From: Andalucia godoyi
Lineage: Eukaryota > Discoba > Jakobea > Jakobida > Andaluciidae
Direction: 5' to 3'
DNA length: 64,000 nucleotides
NCBI GenBank assembly: GCA_009859145.1
Contig: VRVR01000031.1
Coordinates: 1-64,000, forward strand
Below are positions 9,328-17,688 of this stretch, piece by piece. Within the stretch, counting starts at the first letter, position 1. Every line of letters begins with the position of its first letter. The translations under genes and the position numbers were made by a program. Below the pieces are notes generated by a model. That model was not told the origin of the DNA and searched no databases. It saw nothing but the letters and a program-made list of their open reading frames with translations.

Positions 9328-10491
9328 TTACAAAATGTCAGTTTTCTTGGATCCCATTCTCCGCATGTTACAAAGACGGTCGTCCCAAGGCGAGTTCATA
9401 AGGTTCCTTCCAAAAGAATGCACAAACGGTTTGACGGCCAACCCTTGCAGCATGATGTCTGGCCGTCCGTGGAGAGGAAAACGTCCGAACAGACGATCCA
9501 TGAAAAAATCAATCATTTCAGCACAACACTTGATCTCATGTTTCCGCCTCTTGCTTAGCTTGTCACGCAGTTGTGCATACACTCGAATGGTGTTGCACAT
9601 CTTGTCTCGCAATGACGCTTTCCGGTCAAAATCTGAACGCCTCTGACACTTGCCTTCCAGAAAGAATCCATAGGCTGGCTCCAAAAACAAAAACATGCAA
9701 AGAAGCGCCCGTTTCTGTGGATCGTTTTTCCACGATTCATCGACTGGCGAAAATAATTGGTTTGGATTCGTCGGGTCAAACATATCCTCGTCGCTCTGGG
9801 TATCGAAATGGGTGTTTTCCGCTATCCAGCTCCACTCGATGGGTTGAAACAGATCCTGAGAATGCTCTGCGATTTTCGCAATCTCAACAAGGATAAACGA
9901 TGGTGGGATGAGCCGTCCGGTCAAATTCGAGTTCGAAGAGGAAGCAAACTGCCGGCACACTTTCAAGGTCACGCGCGAAGCACAACGCATGATCCAATGC
10001 TCCTTCACGCCGGTAAATTGTTCACTCGCCAAAAACAAAAACTGACATCCTTTTTTCCCTGCCACAACCAGTTGAAAATAGTCGGTCGGTTGCTCTCTGT
10101 ACGGATCACATTGCTCGAAAATCGAAAACACGGCTTGTAGCAATGGTGCATAAGGCTCATTCCATCTCCTTCGATCCTTCACATACTGAGACGTCGCTGG
10201 AGCAGCCATGATGGGAAGCAACACTCGTTGTCCCTTGAGCGGGAATGCAACATTCATCGATACCCACACTTCAGCCATCAATGTCACGGCCAGGAGAGGC
10301 GAGATTTCAATGTCGGATGGATTGATGTGCGCGATCCCTGGCACAACCCGAGAAGATGTGGCAGTCTCGAAAGTCGATTGAGAGAAGCCGGAATCTTCCT
10401 TCGCACGGGAAACCTTGGACGGACGGAATGCAGCAGAGTGAGCAGCTGGAAGAGGGCGAGTCGATCTTGTCGGATACCTGTTTGTTGACAT
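9328..10491 (-). CDS. Hypothetical protein
   Basis: 387 residues from the ATG at 10491 (MSTNRYPTRS). The frame is open to another ATG at 10644, which would add a hydrophobic signal-like segment (RLVILFLFFFL); I prefer 10491 because it leaves a normal 300-base spacer to the divergent Crinkler-like gene. The first 50 residues are Ser/Thr/Pro/Arg-rich and probably disordered. The rest is a mixed helical globular region with no family signature I recognise. It has an acidic loop (FDTQSDEDMFDPTNPNQ) in the middle and a basic helix (RDKLSKRRKHEIK) near the C-terminus. It lies head-to-head with the REase-kinase gene, so shared regulation is possible. Function unknown. Confidence 0.7.
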   Translation of the reverse strand: MSTNRYPTRSTRPLPAAHSAAFRPSKVSRAKEDSGFSQSTFETATSSRVVPGIAHINPSDIEISPLLAVTLMAEVWVSMNVAFPLKGQRVLLPIMAAPATSQYVKDRRRWNEPYAPLLQAVFSIFEQCDPYREQPTDYFQLVVAGKKGCQFLFLASEQFTGVKEHWIMRCASRVTLKVCRQFASSSNSNLTGRLIPPSFILVEIAKIAEHSQDLFQPIEWSWIAENTHFDTQSDEDMFDPTNPNQLFSPVDESWKNDPQKRALLCMFLFLEPAYGFFLEGKCQRRSDFDRKASLRDKMCNTIRVYAQLRDKLSKRRKHEIKCCAEMIDFFMDRLFGRFPLHGRPDIMLQGLAVKPFVHSFGRNLMNSPWDDRLCNMRRMGSKKTDIL

Positions 10492-10790
10492 TTCCTGGAA
10501 GAAAAGTTGAAACCGCGAGGAAAACCTATTGCAGTATATTACATGTTGAGAGCTGCGGAAAGTTTGCATTGTTTGCAAAACCCCAGGATTGCAAAGGAAA
10601 AAGAATAAAAACAGAATCACGAGTCGGGATAATCCGGAACTCATGGGAAAGTTGCGAGTTCGGGGATTTCCGATTTTACCGGGATTTTCCCATTTGCATT
10701 TCTTTTCTTCTTCCTCTTCTTCCTTCCTTCTTTCTCATTATGTGTATTCACATTCTTTATTTTCATTTCATTTCACTTCTGTATTGACCC
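10492..10790. promoter_or_regulatory. Divergent promoter region
   Basis: About 300 bases between two start codons pointing apart. It is T/C-rich immediately upstream of 10791, with several TTCATTTCA-like runs. No TATA element or binding site can be assigned with confidence. Confidence 0.35.
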
Positions 10791-12779
10791 ATGAGTTCGT
10801 CCGATCCAAATGACAAGATTCAGGAGCTGCTGAAGCAATTCGAGCAGTTGAAGCAGGCAAAGGAGGCTGCTGAAGCAGTCGCTGAACACGCTTTGAAGGC
10901 GAAGGAGATTGCTGAAGCAGTCGCTGAGCATGAACGGAAGGCGAAGGAAATTGCTGAAGCAGCCGTTGATCGTGAGAGACAAGAGAAAGAGGCGGAGCAT
11001 CAAAGAAGACTTGCTGCCGAAGAAGTTGCTGAGAAATCGCAACAACAAGCGAAAAAGTCCCAAGAAGCAGAAAAAGTATCCGATATCAAGTATTTCCTCT
11101 CCAAGTTGTCGCAGGATTTGCTGGCTTTGGGATCGTCGTCGCGCAGCCACACCACCAATTTGTATGCCACGGATGCTTCGTTTGACGATCTTTTCCCCTC
11201 CATTTCTTCAAAAATCCCCTTCTGGGAGGATTTCCAGGCAATGTGGAACGAGACAGTGGGAACGCTGCCTCTCGACTCATGCCCTGAGCCGCTCCTGCAA
11301 GACCAGCTCCGGTTGTTCATCACGAGATTCCTCTCCAAACACGGTGACATGCATGTGGTGGACTTCTCGCGGAGTGGTCTCTATGGACAGAGGCAACGAG
11401 TGGACTTGCTGCTTTACATCGGCCGTCTGGCGGTGCGGCGGCCCATGTATCATGGAGTGAGTCTCGTTGTGGAACTCAAGGCGTTCGATCAACACGACGG
11501 CACTGAAAAGTCGAAGCTCTCCGAGGCTATCTTGCAAGTGTACCAGCGATTTGCGCACATTGTTCAGGAGTCTGGCATTTCTCGACGTGTGTGTTGGGGC
11601 TTTGCGTGCAACCGGAATTTCATTGTCTTCATTTGTTTGCGCATTTTCGATTCCGAGTCTGGATGGGACTACGAACTGCTGGAAACTGAGCCCATTGCAC
11701 TTCACGAGGACGGTATGAAGGGGCTTTGCTTCTTGCTGGCCAGTGATCCGCATGCTTTGTGTGGGTGGAATGGCGCACCGCCTCCAGTTGTGTCTGCCTT
11801 TTCCTCTGGAATCGTGCGCTCACTCTCTGTTTCATCGAGACTGGAATTGACAGGAATGCTGCAGCGTGCACCGGTCCATGGAATCGGGAAAATGGATGCT
11901 GTGGAGCTGGCAACCGCGACTCTTGATTCAACAACCTCCGTCGTTGTCAAGTGCTTTCCGGCATCGAAGCAAGCGGAATGGACCACCGAACTGGGTGCAC
12001 TGCAGGAGCTTTCCCGAATCGACTGGGGCCACCATCGCTTCTGGGTGCCGACTCTCTTGCATTCCGAACAGTCCGATCATGGAGCAATTCTGTGCACAGC
12101 CCCTGTAGGAGTACCGTTGCCGCTTGCATCGTGTTACCCGGACCGCTCTCTCGTTTTCTGCACGAAACTTTTGCAGCAGTTGACCAGCATCATACTGCAA
12201 TGCAGTGAGCATGGCATCCACCACATGGATATTTGTCCGCAAAACATCGTGTTACTAGAGGAGGTGCAAAGCGACTTTCCGTTTCCCATCTGCTTGATCG
12301 ACTGGGGTGGTGCATCGTTTATCCAGAAACACGACAAGAAAGAGTTTCACTACCACGCCGCCTTCTCGCCCGACTGGCTGGACCTCGTGCGTTCTCTGAC
12401 GGATCTGACGGATGGCGAGCGACTCCAAGTGTGTCTGCAACAGGCTGTGCTCACCGCATTGTACCTTGCCATCGGCGATGTTCTCTCGTGGCTGCCGCCA
12501 GTGGCCATTTTCCTAAAGGAGTCGACCCATCGAGAAAAGCACACCCGGCTGCACAACAAAGATGCATTGTTTCGAATCCGGTCGCGTATTCTGAACGATG
12601 TGCTGAATCCATCTCTTCCGATCCAAGCGCTGGACACGGAGGAGCGGCGACCTCTGCGTTCCTTTTTGCAAAGACTGCATCGTGAGTTTCCCGGTTTGTT
12701 TGAATTAAAGAAACGGAGCAGCGCGAGTGAACGGTTGGTTAGTCGCATGCGAGACTTCTTTGAAACTGCGTCTGGGTGA
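10791..12779 (+). CDS. Crinkler-like REase-superfamily nuclease fused to a protein kinase
   Basis: 662 residues. Residues 8-100 are a charged Ala/Glu coiled coil built from 14-residue repeats (AEAVAEHxxKAKEI). A PD-(D/E)xK nuclease core follows around 150-300: GQRQRVDLLLYIG (Asp near 205) and VSLVVELKAF (Glu-x-Lys near 228-230) give the D...ExK triad. From about 370 an atypical kinase lies: VVVKCFPA (ATP Lys near 386), HHMDICPQNIVL (catalytic loop H-x-D-x4-N near 476) and LIDWGGAS (DWG in place of DFG near 503). REase plus kinase in this order is the layout of Crinkler (CRN/CR-type) proteins, which in oomycetes and other eukaryotes act as nuclear effectors or in genome conflict. There is no Crinkler-type ubiquitin-like header or signal peptide; the coiled coil takes its place. 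Key residues of both domains are present. Confidence 0.85.
   Translation: MSSSDPNDKIQELLKQFEQLKQAKEAAEAVAEHALKAKEIAEAVAEHERKAKEIAEAAVDRERQEKEAEHQRRLAAEEVAEKSQQQAKKSQEAEKVSDIKYFLSKLSQDLLALGSSSRSHTTNLYATDASFDDLFPSISSKIPFWEDFQAMWNETVGTLPLDSCPEPLLQDQLRLFITRFLSKHGDMHVVDFSRSGLYGQRQRVDLLLYIGRLAVRRPMYHGVSLVVELKAFDQHDGTEKSKLSEAILQVYQRFAHIVQESGISRRVCWGFACNRNFIVFICLRIFDSESGWDYELLETEPIALHEDGMKGLCFLLASDPHALCGWNGAPPPVVSAFSSGIVRSLSVSSRLELTGMLQRAPVHGIGKMDAVELATATLDSTTSVVVKCFPASKQAEWTTELGALQELSRIDWGHHRFWVPTLLHSEQSDHGAILCTAPVGVPLPLASCYPDRSLVFCTKLLQQLTSIILQCSEHGIHHMDICPQNIVLLEEVQSDFPFPICLIDWGGASFIQKHDKKEFHYHAAFSPDWLDLVRSLTDLTDGERLQVCLQQAVLTALYLAIGDVLSWLPPVAIFLKESTHREKHTRLHNKDALFRIRSRILNDVLNPSLPIQALDTEERRPLRSFLQRLHREFPGLFELKKRSSASERLVSRMRDFFETASG
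10866..10965 (+). repeat. 42-base coding tandem repeat (coiled coil)
   Basis: Two full and one partial copies of a 42-base unit beginning GCTGAAGCAGTCGCTGA. They encode 14-residue heptad-pair repeats of the REase-kinase coiled coil. The copies differ at several positions, so the array is not a recent slippage product. Confidence 0.7.
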
Positions 12780-13025
12780 AAACAATCGGGCTTGCACGAT
12801 GAGAGCGAAGACCGGGAATTCATTTCCACCGGGATCTCGAATTGTTGACGAGTATTTTTATTTCACTGCGGAAGTGACAGTGAACATCATCATGCTACTG
12901 GAGATTTGTGTGATGCCAGCTTGCAGAAAGATCATCTCGGCAAATGCAAGGTTGCCGTCATCTGCCTTGCACAGACATTCTCTGCCCCTTCCTCATCGGT
13001 GAGAGATCGCTGGCCTGCTACATTC

Positions 13026-13595
13026 ATGAACGCCAAGAGGAACAACAGATCGGGATCAGACTCCATTGTTGTGTTTTTTACGATGCGGGCGCTTGAAGAA
13101 ATGGGTCCTGAAATGGCCTCTGGCTTGGAGCATCCCGCGTTGGCAGCGTTTTGCAAGAAATTTTACGCCGACCTGAACGCGTTGATCGAGCAGGACGGAA
13201 TCCATTTTGCATTCATTGCCGAAGGATGGGCTGGAGCGCTGCTCAAGGCTGCCTTGTCGGAAAACGAAGCACTAATGGACCGAACAGCAGCCGTGTTCTT
13301 TTTCCAAGATGCGCTGCAAAGGATGGCTGCGGAAGCCAAAGTTGACGCCAAGTTCAAAACAGCGATTCTTCACAGATGCGAAACGCGTGAGATTTTCCCT
13401 TTTCATATATATTCCTACGTTGATGGCAACGACTCATCGCAGTCAACTCCTCTTGAAGCAGGAAGTGCGTCTGCAGATCTCATTCAGGAGGTTGAGACAA
13501 CAATGTCCTTGCCCTCCCCTTACAAGTCTCTGATGAGGATCGAGTCTTTCCGTCTTGAATTGCAGACCGAGTTGGGCAGAATTTTAAAGCCCTAG
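13026..13595 (+). CDS. Small hypothetical protein
   Basis: 189 residues from the ATG at 13026; a second ATG at 13083 is possible, and the frame is open upstream without an ATG. Helix-rich (MRALEEMGPEMASGLEH, FIAEGWAGALLKAALSENEA, FFFQDALQRMAAEAKVD) with a Ser/Thr-rich segment before a last amphipathic helix. No domain recognised and no membrane span. It sits 250 bases downstream of the REase-kinase gene on the same strand, so it could be a partner protein, but nothing in the sequence proves it. Confidence 0.55.
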   Translation: MNAKRNNRSGSDSIVVFFTMRALEEMGPEMASGLEHPALAAFCKKFYADLNALIEQDGIHFAFIAEGWAGALLKAALSENEALMDRTAAVFFFQDALQRMAAEAKVDAKFKTAILHRCETREIFPFHIYSYVDGNDSSQSTPLEAGSASADLIQEVETTMSLPSPYKSLMRIESFRLELQTELGRILKP

Positions 13596-14075
13596 TTTGA
13601 TCTGGGTTGATTGGATGTAGGATATGGTTCTGGATTTTGATTCAATTTCACGTTGTCTTCCATCTTCTGATTCTGGTCCTTCTGGTCTGGTTGCTCTCGA
13701 AAGTCGAGACGTCTTGGGTCAAGCTATTTCAGCAATCGGTCTATCAGGAGCGATTCCATGTGGGCCAGAATCAACATGGGATTGCATTCCTGCAGATCAT
13801 GTGATCACGAGACGAACCTTTCTTGGAGGGGCCACAACTTCTCTCACTGCTCAGTTTATCCTCCTTTCATTGAAGCTGCCTACTGTGTACAAATGATTTC
13901 GCCGGCTGCCTATTGCCTTTGTAACCGACATCCGTATCAAACGGTGATTCTTCCCTTTTGCGCTCCGAGCTTGCCACGTGCGCTCACCACTGTCGGCTGC
14001 TGTGCTGGGTTGTCGGACACTGTTTCGAGAAGTTCGGGAAGCCGCCGACACTATATCGGAATCCAGAAGCGATTG
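13596..14075. other. Intergenic between convergent genes
   Basis: About 480 bases of 3' flank. Only short overlapping frames on both strands; nothing recognised. Confidence 0.5.
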
Positions 14076-15479
14076 TCACAGGAATGAACCCTGATGTCCT
14101 ATGAGGGTCAGTCCGAGCGTGAGCAGCAGTCCTCCGCCAAACTTTTGGAGAAACACAATGTCGACGGCGATTCCCCATCCTTCGATTCCGCCGCCCTGCG
14201 CGATCGATTGCAAGAACGCTGCCATTCCTCCCGTCCGGTCGAGGAGACAAACGACGCGGAGGTGCAATCTTGCAAAACGCCGGATTTGCGATGTGACCAA
14301 GGCACATATGCACAAGGTGAACAGCGACTCCAGGACAAACGCAAGATCGCCGATTAAGATCGTCTTGCCGGCCTCTAAAGAATCCTCGGTAATGAGGCGG
14401 TCCAGAACAAGACTTGTAAAGGCAACGACCATGACGATCGTCGACTTGACTACAACCCATCCCATCAAGATGTTCTCTGCCCGCCATTTCACTTGCACAT
14501 ATTCGAAGCACTCGAGGAACCGGTAGATGGAACCATCCGGCACCGTTACAACGGTAGCATCACCTTGAATCGACGATCTAATCTCTTCATAAATATTTTG
14601 TTGATTGGCTGTGGCTGTGGCTGTGGCTGTGGCTCTGGCTGTGGCTCTGGCTGTACCGCTCGTGTTCTTGGGAACGCCATAAAACCGGGCCGCATATTCG
14701 AGTACAGTGTAGTTGCGATGCGAGAACCGTCTTTTCAGAATCCAGAGTCGCGTGCACACGACCGAAAAGATCAGTGGCGTCAGAATGGCCCAACAGGAAT
14801 CATACGCAAAGCCAGAACCCATGTAAGATGCATCATCGCGTTTCCACTCTGGCCACGTGAGATACAGCACAGCAGCAATCACTCCGGCTCGTATAACGGA
14901 ATGAACGAAGAAGAATAGGAAGAATATACGCGTGAAGCGATCGGTTCCATTGGGTTTGGCCTCTGGTCCGCCACCGTTTCCGGTCTCTTCGTCACGAAAA
15001 CACGGTTTGGGGAGACCAAATGAGAGCAAATCGTGAAACGAAAATCGTTTGCTTTTGCGCTCCTCCCTGCGCCACGCGCGGTGCCGTTTCAAAAAGTAGA
15101 AAAAGTAGAAGAACAGGCAAACAAGATCCAGAACCAGCAGCAGAATGTCCAGGGCTTCGAAACCCACGACAATCGCAGACATTACGAAATCGAAAATGAT
15201 GGCAAATAAGGTAACGAACACGAGAGCATAGAGGAGAGGTATGCCAAACGTGCGAAAGAATCCAGTCTTTTCCGGAGCCGCGGGGTCGACGTTTGGAGGC
15301 GCGGGGTCGACTTTTGGAGCCGTGGGGTTGACGATTGGAGCCGCGGGGCTCAGGTCAGATGCAGACGACCCGTACGGAGCTTGTTGTGGCGAATTCTGCC
15401 CAGATTCTTGAGACAACAATGACTGGCCCTCCGACACACAGTCGTCTTCCGACTCTTGCTTCTTCGGTGACCCGCTCAT
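14076..15479 (-). CDS. Multipass membrane protein of unknown family
   Basis: 467 residues from the ATG at 15479. The first 70 residues are acidic and Pro-rich, including a degenerate tandem repeat (VNPTAPKVDPAPPNVDPAAP). Hydrophobic segments follow near 75-100, 105-135, 190-215, 222-245, 330-355, 362-388 and 435-455, so roughly six to seven membrane spans. Basic loops (RHRAWRREERKSKR, RLWILKRRFSHR) suggest cytosolic faces. The large loop before span 5 contains the TARATARATATATATA stretch from a hexanucleotide repeat. There is no signal peptide, no conserved pore or catalytic motif and no Cys-rich domain. It diverges from the LCAT-like gene across a 770-base region. Function unknown; coding status is clear from length and hydropathy. 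Confidence 0.8.
   Translation of the reverse strand: MSGSPKKQESEDDCVSEGQSLLSQESGQNSPQQAPYGSSASDLSPAAPIVNPTAPKVDPAPPNVDPAAPEKTGFFRTFGIPLLYALVFVTLFAIIFDFVMSAIVVGFEALDILLLVLDLVCLFFYFFYFLKRHRAWRREERKSKRFSFHDLLSFGLPKPCFRDEETGNGGGPEAKPNGTDRFTRIFFLFFFVHSVIRAGVIAAVLYLTWPEWKRDDASYMGSGFAYDSCWAILTPLIFSVVCTRLWILKRRFSHRNYTVLEYAARFYGVPKNTSGTARATARATATATATANQQNIYEEIRSSIQGDATVVTVPDGSIYRFLECFEYVQVKWRAENILMGWVVVKSTIVMVVAFTSLVLDRLITEDSLEAGKTILIGDLAFVLESLFTLCICALVTSQIRRFARLHLRVVCLLDRTGGMAAFLQSIAQGGGIEGWGIAVDIVFLQKFGGGLLLTLGLTLIGHQGSFL
14606..14654. repeat. GGCTGT hexanucleotide microsatellite within a coding region
   Basis: About eight copies of GGCTGT/GGCTCT on the plus strand. On the minus strand they encode alternating Ala-Thr/Ala-Arg in a loop of the multipass membrane protein. 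Units of six keep the frame, so copy number could vary without loss of function. Confidence 0.85.
15279..15352 (-). repeat. About 24-base tandem repeat encoding a Pro/Asp-rich linker
   Basis: Three diverged units containing GCGGGGTCGAC or a variant. They encode A-P-x-V-D/N-P-x-A/P repeats near the N-terminus of the membrane protein. Confidence 0.6.
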
Positions 15480-16252
15480 TGCCAGTCGTCAGAGTCAAAT
15501 GCTGAAGAAATAGAACGCTTGGTGTTGGACTTTGAAAAAAAAAATATTGTTGCGCAGAACACCGAGCAACTGGCAACTTGGCATTCGCGCCGAATCTCCG
15601 CACATCCCGGCTCTTTGGAAAACCGTCCGCTCTGCTCGCAACACTGCCCGCAGAATATCATGCTTGATGGACACATCCTCTGTGACGTCGGACTGGGGTC
15701 GTCGGGCGAGATGTCTCTTGTCGTCATGATTCGCGACAAGCTGATACATTCTTCGGAACCTGGGGTATATAGCTTTGGACCTTGGAAGACCAGACGTCAA
15801 ACATATCCAGAGGATTGCCGTCGACGCTCACGTTCCTCTGAATTTCCATCGGTGACCACTCAGTTCCGATGCAAGCAGGAAAAGCCTCTGAAAAGGGAAA
15901 GACGAATTTGTGTCCCACTGGCCGCTGCCAAGCTCTGACGATTTGATCCGACAAATCAGCACTTTGCACGATCAGAGCGGTAGGACTTGGCATGAATCTC
16001 CACTCACCAAAAAAATTCTTTGGGCGAAAATTCGATAAAAAGCCAACGACGCACGGATACTGGCGGAAGGTCGATCTTTCGAATGCCATTTTGTTCGCGA
16101 AGGTCTTTGAACGTCACCTAAGCCACAAGCCGGATCCGCCCCGGTGTGTCGCATTGTTTGAGAAGATCGTCTCTTCTTTTTTTTGTTTTTTGAAAGTGTT
16201 CGCTGTTTTTTTGTTGTTCGTTTGCGAATTGAGGTCTATTAAGCCCAAAAAA
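15480..16252. promoter_or_regulatory. Divergent promoter region
   Basis: 770 bases between two start codons pointing apart. It includes the doubtful minus-strand frame at 15724-16089. A T-rich tract (16173-16217) precedes the LCAT-like start. No defined element is assigned. Confidence 0.35.
15724..16089 (-). CDS. Possible small gene or broken gene
   Basis: 121 codons from an ATG at 16089 with balanced, protein-like composition (for example FLSNFRPKNFFGEWRFM and PFSEAFPACIGTEWSPM). A second minus-strand frame (about 15495-15760, containing DVSIKHDILRAVLRAE) follows with a frame change and also looks protein-like, so this could be the 5' half of a frame-broken gene. No domain recognised. It lies in the spacer between the divergent membrane-protein and LCAT-like genes. 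It may be chance. Confidence 0.3.
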   Translation of the reverse strand: MAFERSTFRQYPCVVGFLSNFRPKNFFGEWRFMPSPTALIVQSADLSDQIVRAWQRPVGHKFVFPFSEAFPACIGTEWSPMEIQRNVSVDGNPLDMFDVWSSKVQSYIPQVPKNVSACRES

Positions 16253-17485
16253 ATGCTCAGCCGCTTTCTTGCGTGTACGTGCTTCCTGGCGCAGGTCGGT
16301 GCTCTGGTTTGGTGCGCCACACCGCAATATGGGGTTGTGTTGTCGACAGGCTTTGAATCCTTTTTTGGATACCATTTGGTGCGTCTCAACTCCATTGATT
16401 TAGTGTCCGATTTCTGCAGTGGAATTCTTTCGACGACGACCTACACTTCTGACAAGGTTGTGGCGATGCCGCCAACCACTGAACAGCAAGCGCTGATCTT
16501 GGCCTGTTACATTGAAGCTCTAGCACCCGTGCGAGACCCGATCACGAACGTGAGCAGCTACCGCAGCGGAATCGACGTACAACTGGACATACCAGTGTTG
16601 GAAGGAAATCTGCAGCCTTTAACCGACTTTTTGGTTTCGAAGTTGGCATACGTGAAGGGCGTGACGCTTGTCCATGACTATCGGGATGATCTTTTTTCTT
16701 GTGTCGATCCATCCCGGATTGCTTCTTTCCAAGCGAATGTCGAAAAAGCTGCCAGCGCTTCGCTGTCGGGAAAAGCGATTGTCATTGCAGTGTGTGGAGG
16801 TTCCATTTGCACATCCACCATGCTGCAGCTCGTCGACAGTGGCTGGAAACAAAAGTACGTTCACCGTTTCGTATCCGTAATTGCCCCTCTTGGAGGAGCT
16901 CCGTCACCTGTCATTCAACTTCTGCAAACCAAATCCTCCATGCAAGGTCTATTTTCTGGGTTCTTTTCCCTGTTTGGAAGTATCGACAGCATTGTATCCA
17001 TGTCCTTGCTGAATCCTCTGGTGTTTCCGGCGTATGGAGTGTACTACTTTGACAATGGCCAGAGCTACGGGTCTCAGAATTACTGCGACCTGTTCGGCGA
17101 TATCCTCGATCTTCCTGAGCTCTCGGCAGTTTGCGAAGCCATGTATCATCTTCGTGTATCCTCCTTGTCATGGAACCCAGACGTGCCGGTGACAGCAATT
17201 TGGACTGTCCTCACCGATGCTTCCACCAGTAGTCCACTGATGGCCACCGACTATGCTCCGTACTTCGTTTCCCGCGATTTCAAAACAATCATCAGCTCCA
17301 AGGTGATTGGAGACAACTGGATTTCTCTGATTCCAGCAAGTCTTGTTTCTCGCTGGATTGCCGAAGGAGTTGACGGTGATGTCCACATTCTGGAAGGATC
17401 CAATGCGGGACAGTACCAACATGGATATGGTGTTCTGACAATCAGCGACGTTCAGGAGATTCTCAGCCAGGTTCTCACTTCGTAG
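16253..17485 (+). CDS. LCAT/PLA2G15-like secreted acyltransferase with Cys in the nucleophile position
   Basis: 410 residues from the ATG at 16253, which opens a clear signal peptide (MLSRFLACTCFLAQVGALVWC). The frame is open upstream, but the signal peptide fixes this start. The alpha/beta-hydrolase resembles lecithin:cholesterol acyltransferases and lysosomal phospholipase A2. SSYRSGIDVQL is followed by YVKGVTLVHDYRDD (the family's G-x-PYDWR region). IVIAVCGGSICTSTM stands at the lipase box, KYVHRFVSVIAPLGGAPSPV matches the family's APWGG strand, and GDNWISLIPASL matches GDGTVP with the Asp (near 353). QYQHGYGVL gives the His (near 390). The lipase box reads A-V-C-G-G, so the nucleophile Ser is replaced by Cys (near residue 180), as in PHA synthases. 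Expected substrates are membrane phospholipids in the secretory or lysosomal lumen. Activity with Cys is uncertain. Confidence 0.78.
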   Translation: MLSRFLACTCFLAQVGALVWCATPQYGVVLSTGFESFFGYHLVRLNSIDLVSDFCSGILSTTTYTSDKVVAMPPTTEQQALILACYIEALAPVRDPITNVSSYRSGIDVQLDIPVLEGNLQPLTDFLVSKLAYVKGVTLVHDYRDDLFSCVDPSRIASFQANVEKAASASLSGKAIVIAVCGGSICTSTMLQLVDSGWKQKYVHRFVSVIAPLGGAPSPVIQLLQTKSSMQGLFSGFFSLFGSIDSIVSMSLLNPLVFPAYGVYYFDNGQSYGSQNYCDLFGDILDLPELSAVCEAMYHLRVSSLSWNPDVPVTAIWTVLTDASTSSPLMATDYAPYFVSRDFKTIISSKVIGDNWISLIPASLVSRWIAEGVDGDVHILEGSNAGQYQHGYGVLTISDVQEILSQVLTS

Positions 17486-17688
17486 CACAATCGCACGATT
17501 TCAGTAGTAAACACTCTTCTCCATACGGAATCTTGGATGAAATGGTGGAAACATCCACGGGTTGATTGCTCTTGGACGGAGCTGCATTGGCATGGATTTA
17601 TACGGTGTAATAACTGCACGGGGAACATGACATGGGAGACGTGGAGATACTCCTTTCCTTTTACCCTGTTCGAGGGCGTAACGTTGGG

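Noticed and set aside
10492-10644. Signal-peptide-like N-terminus for the hypothetical gene at 9.3-10.5 kb
   Set aside because: A hydrophobic run (RLVILFLFFFL) follows the ATG at 10644, but the segment after it is not protein-like and the start would crowd the divergent gene. Kept only as an alternative.
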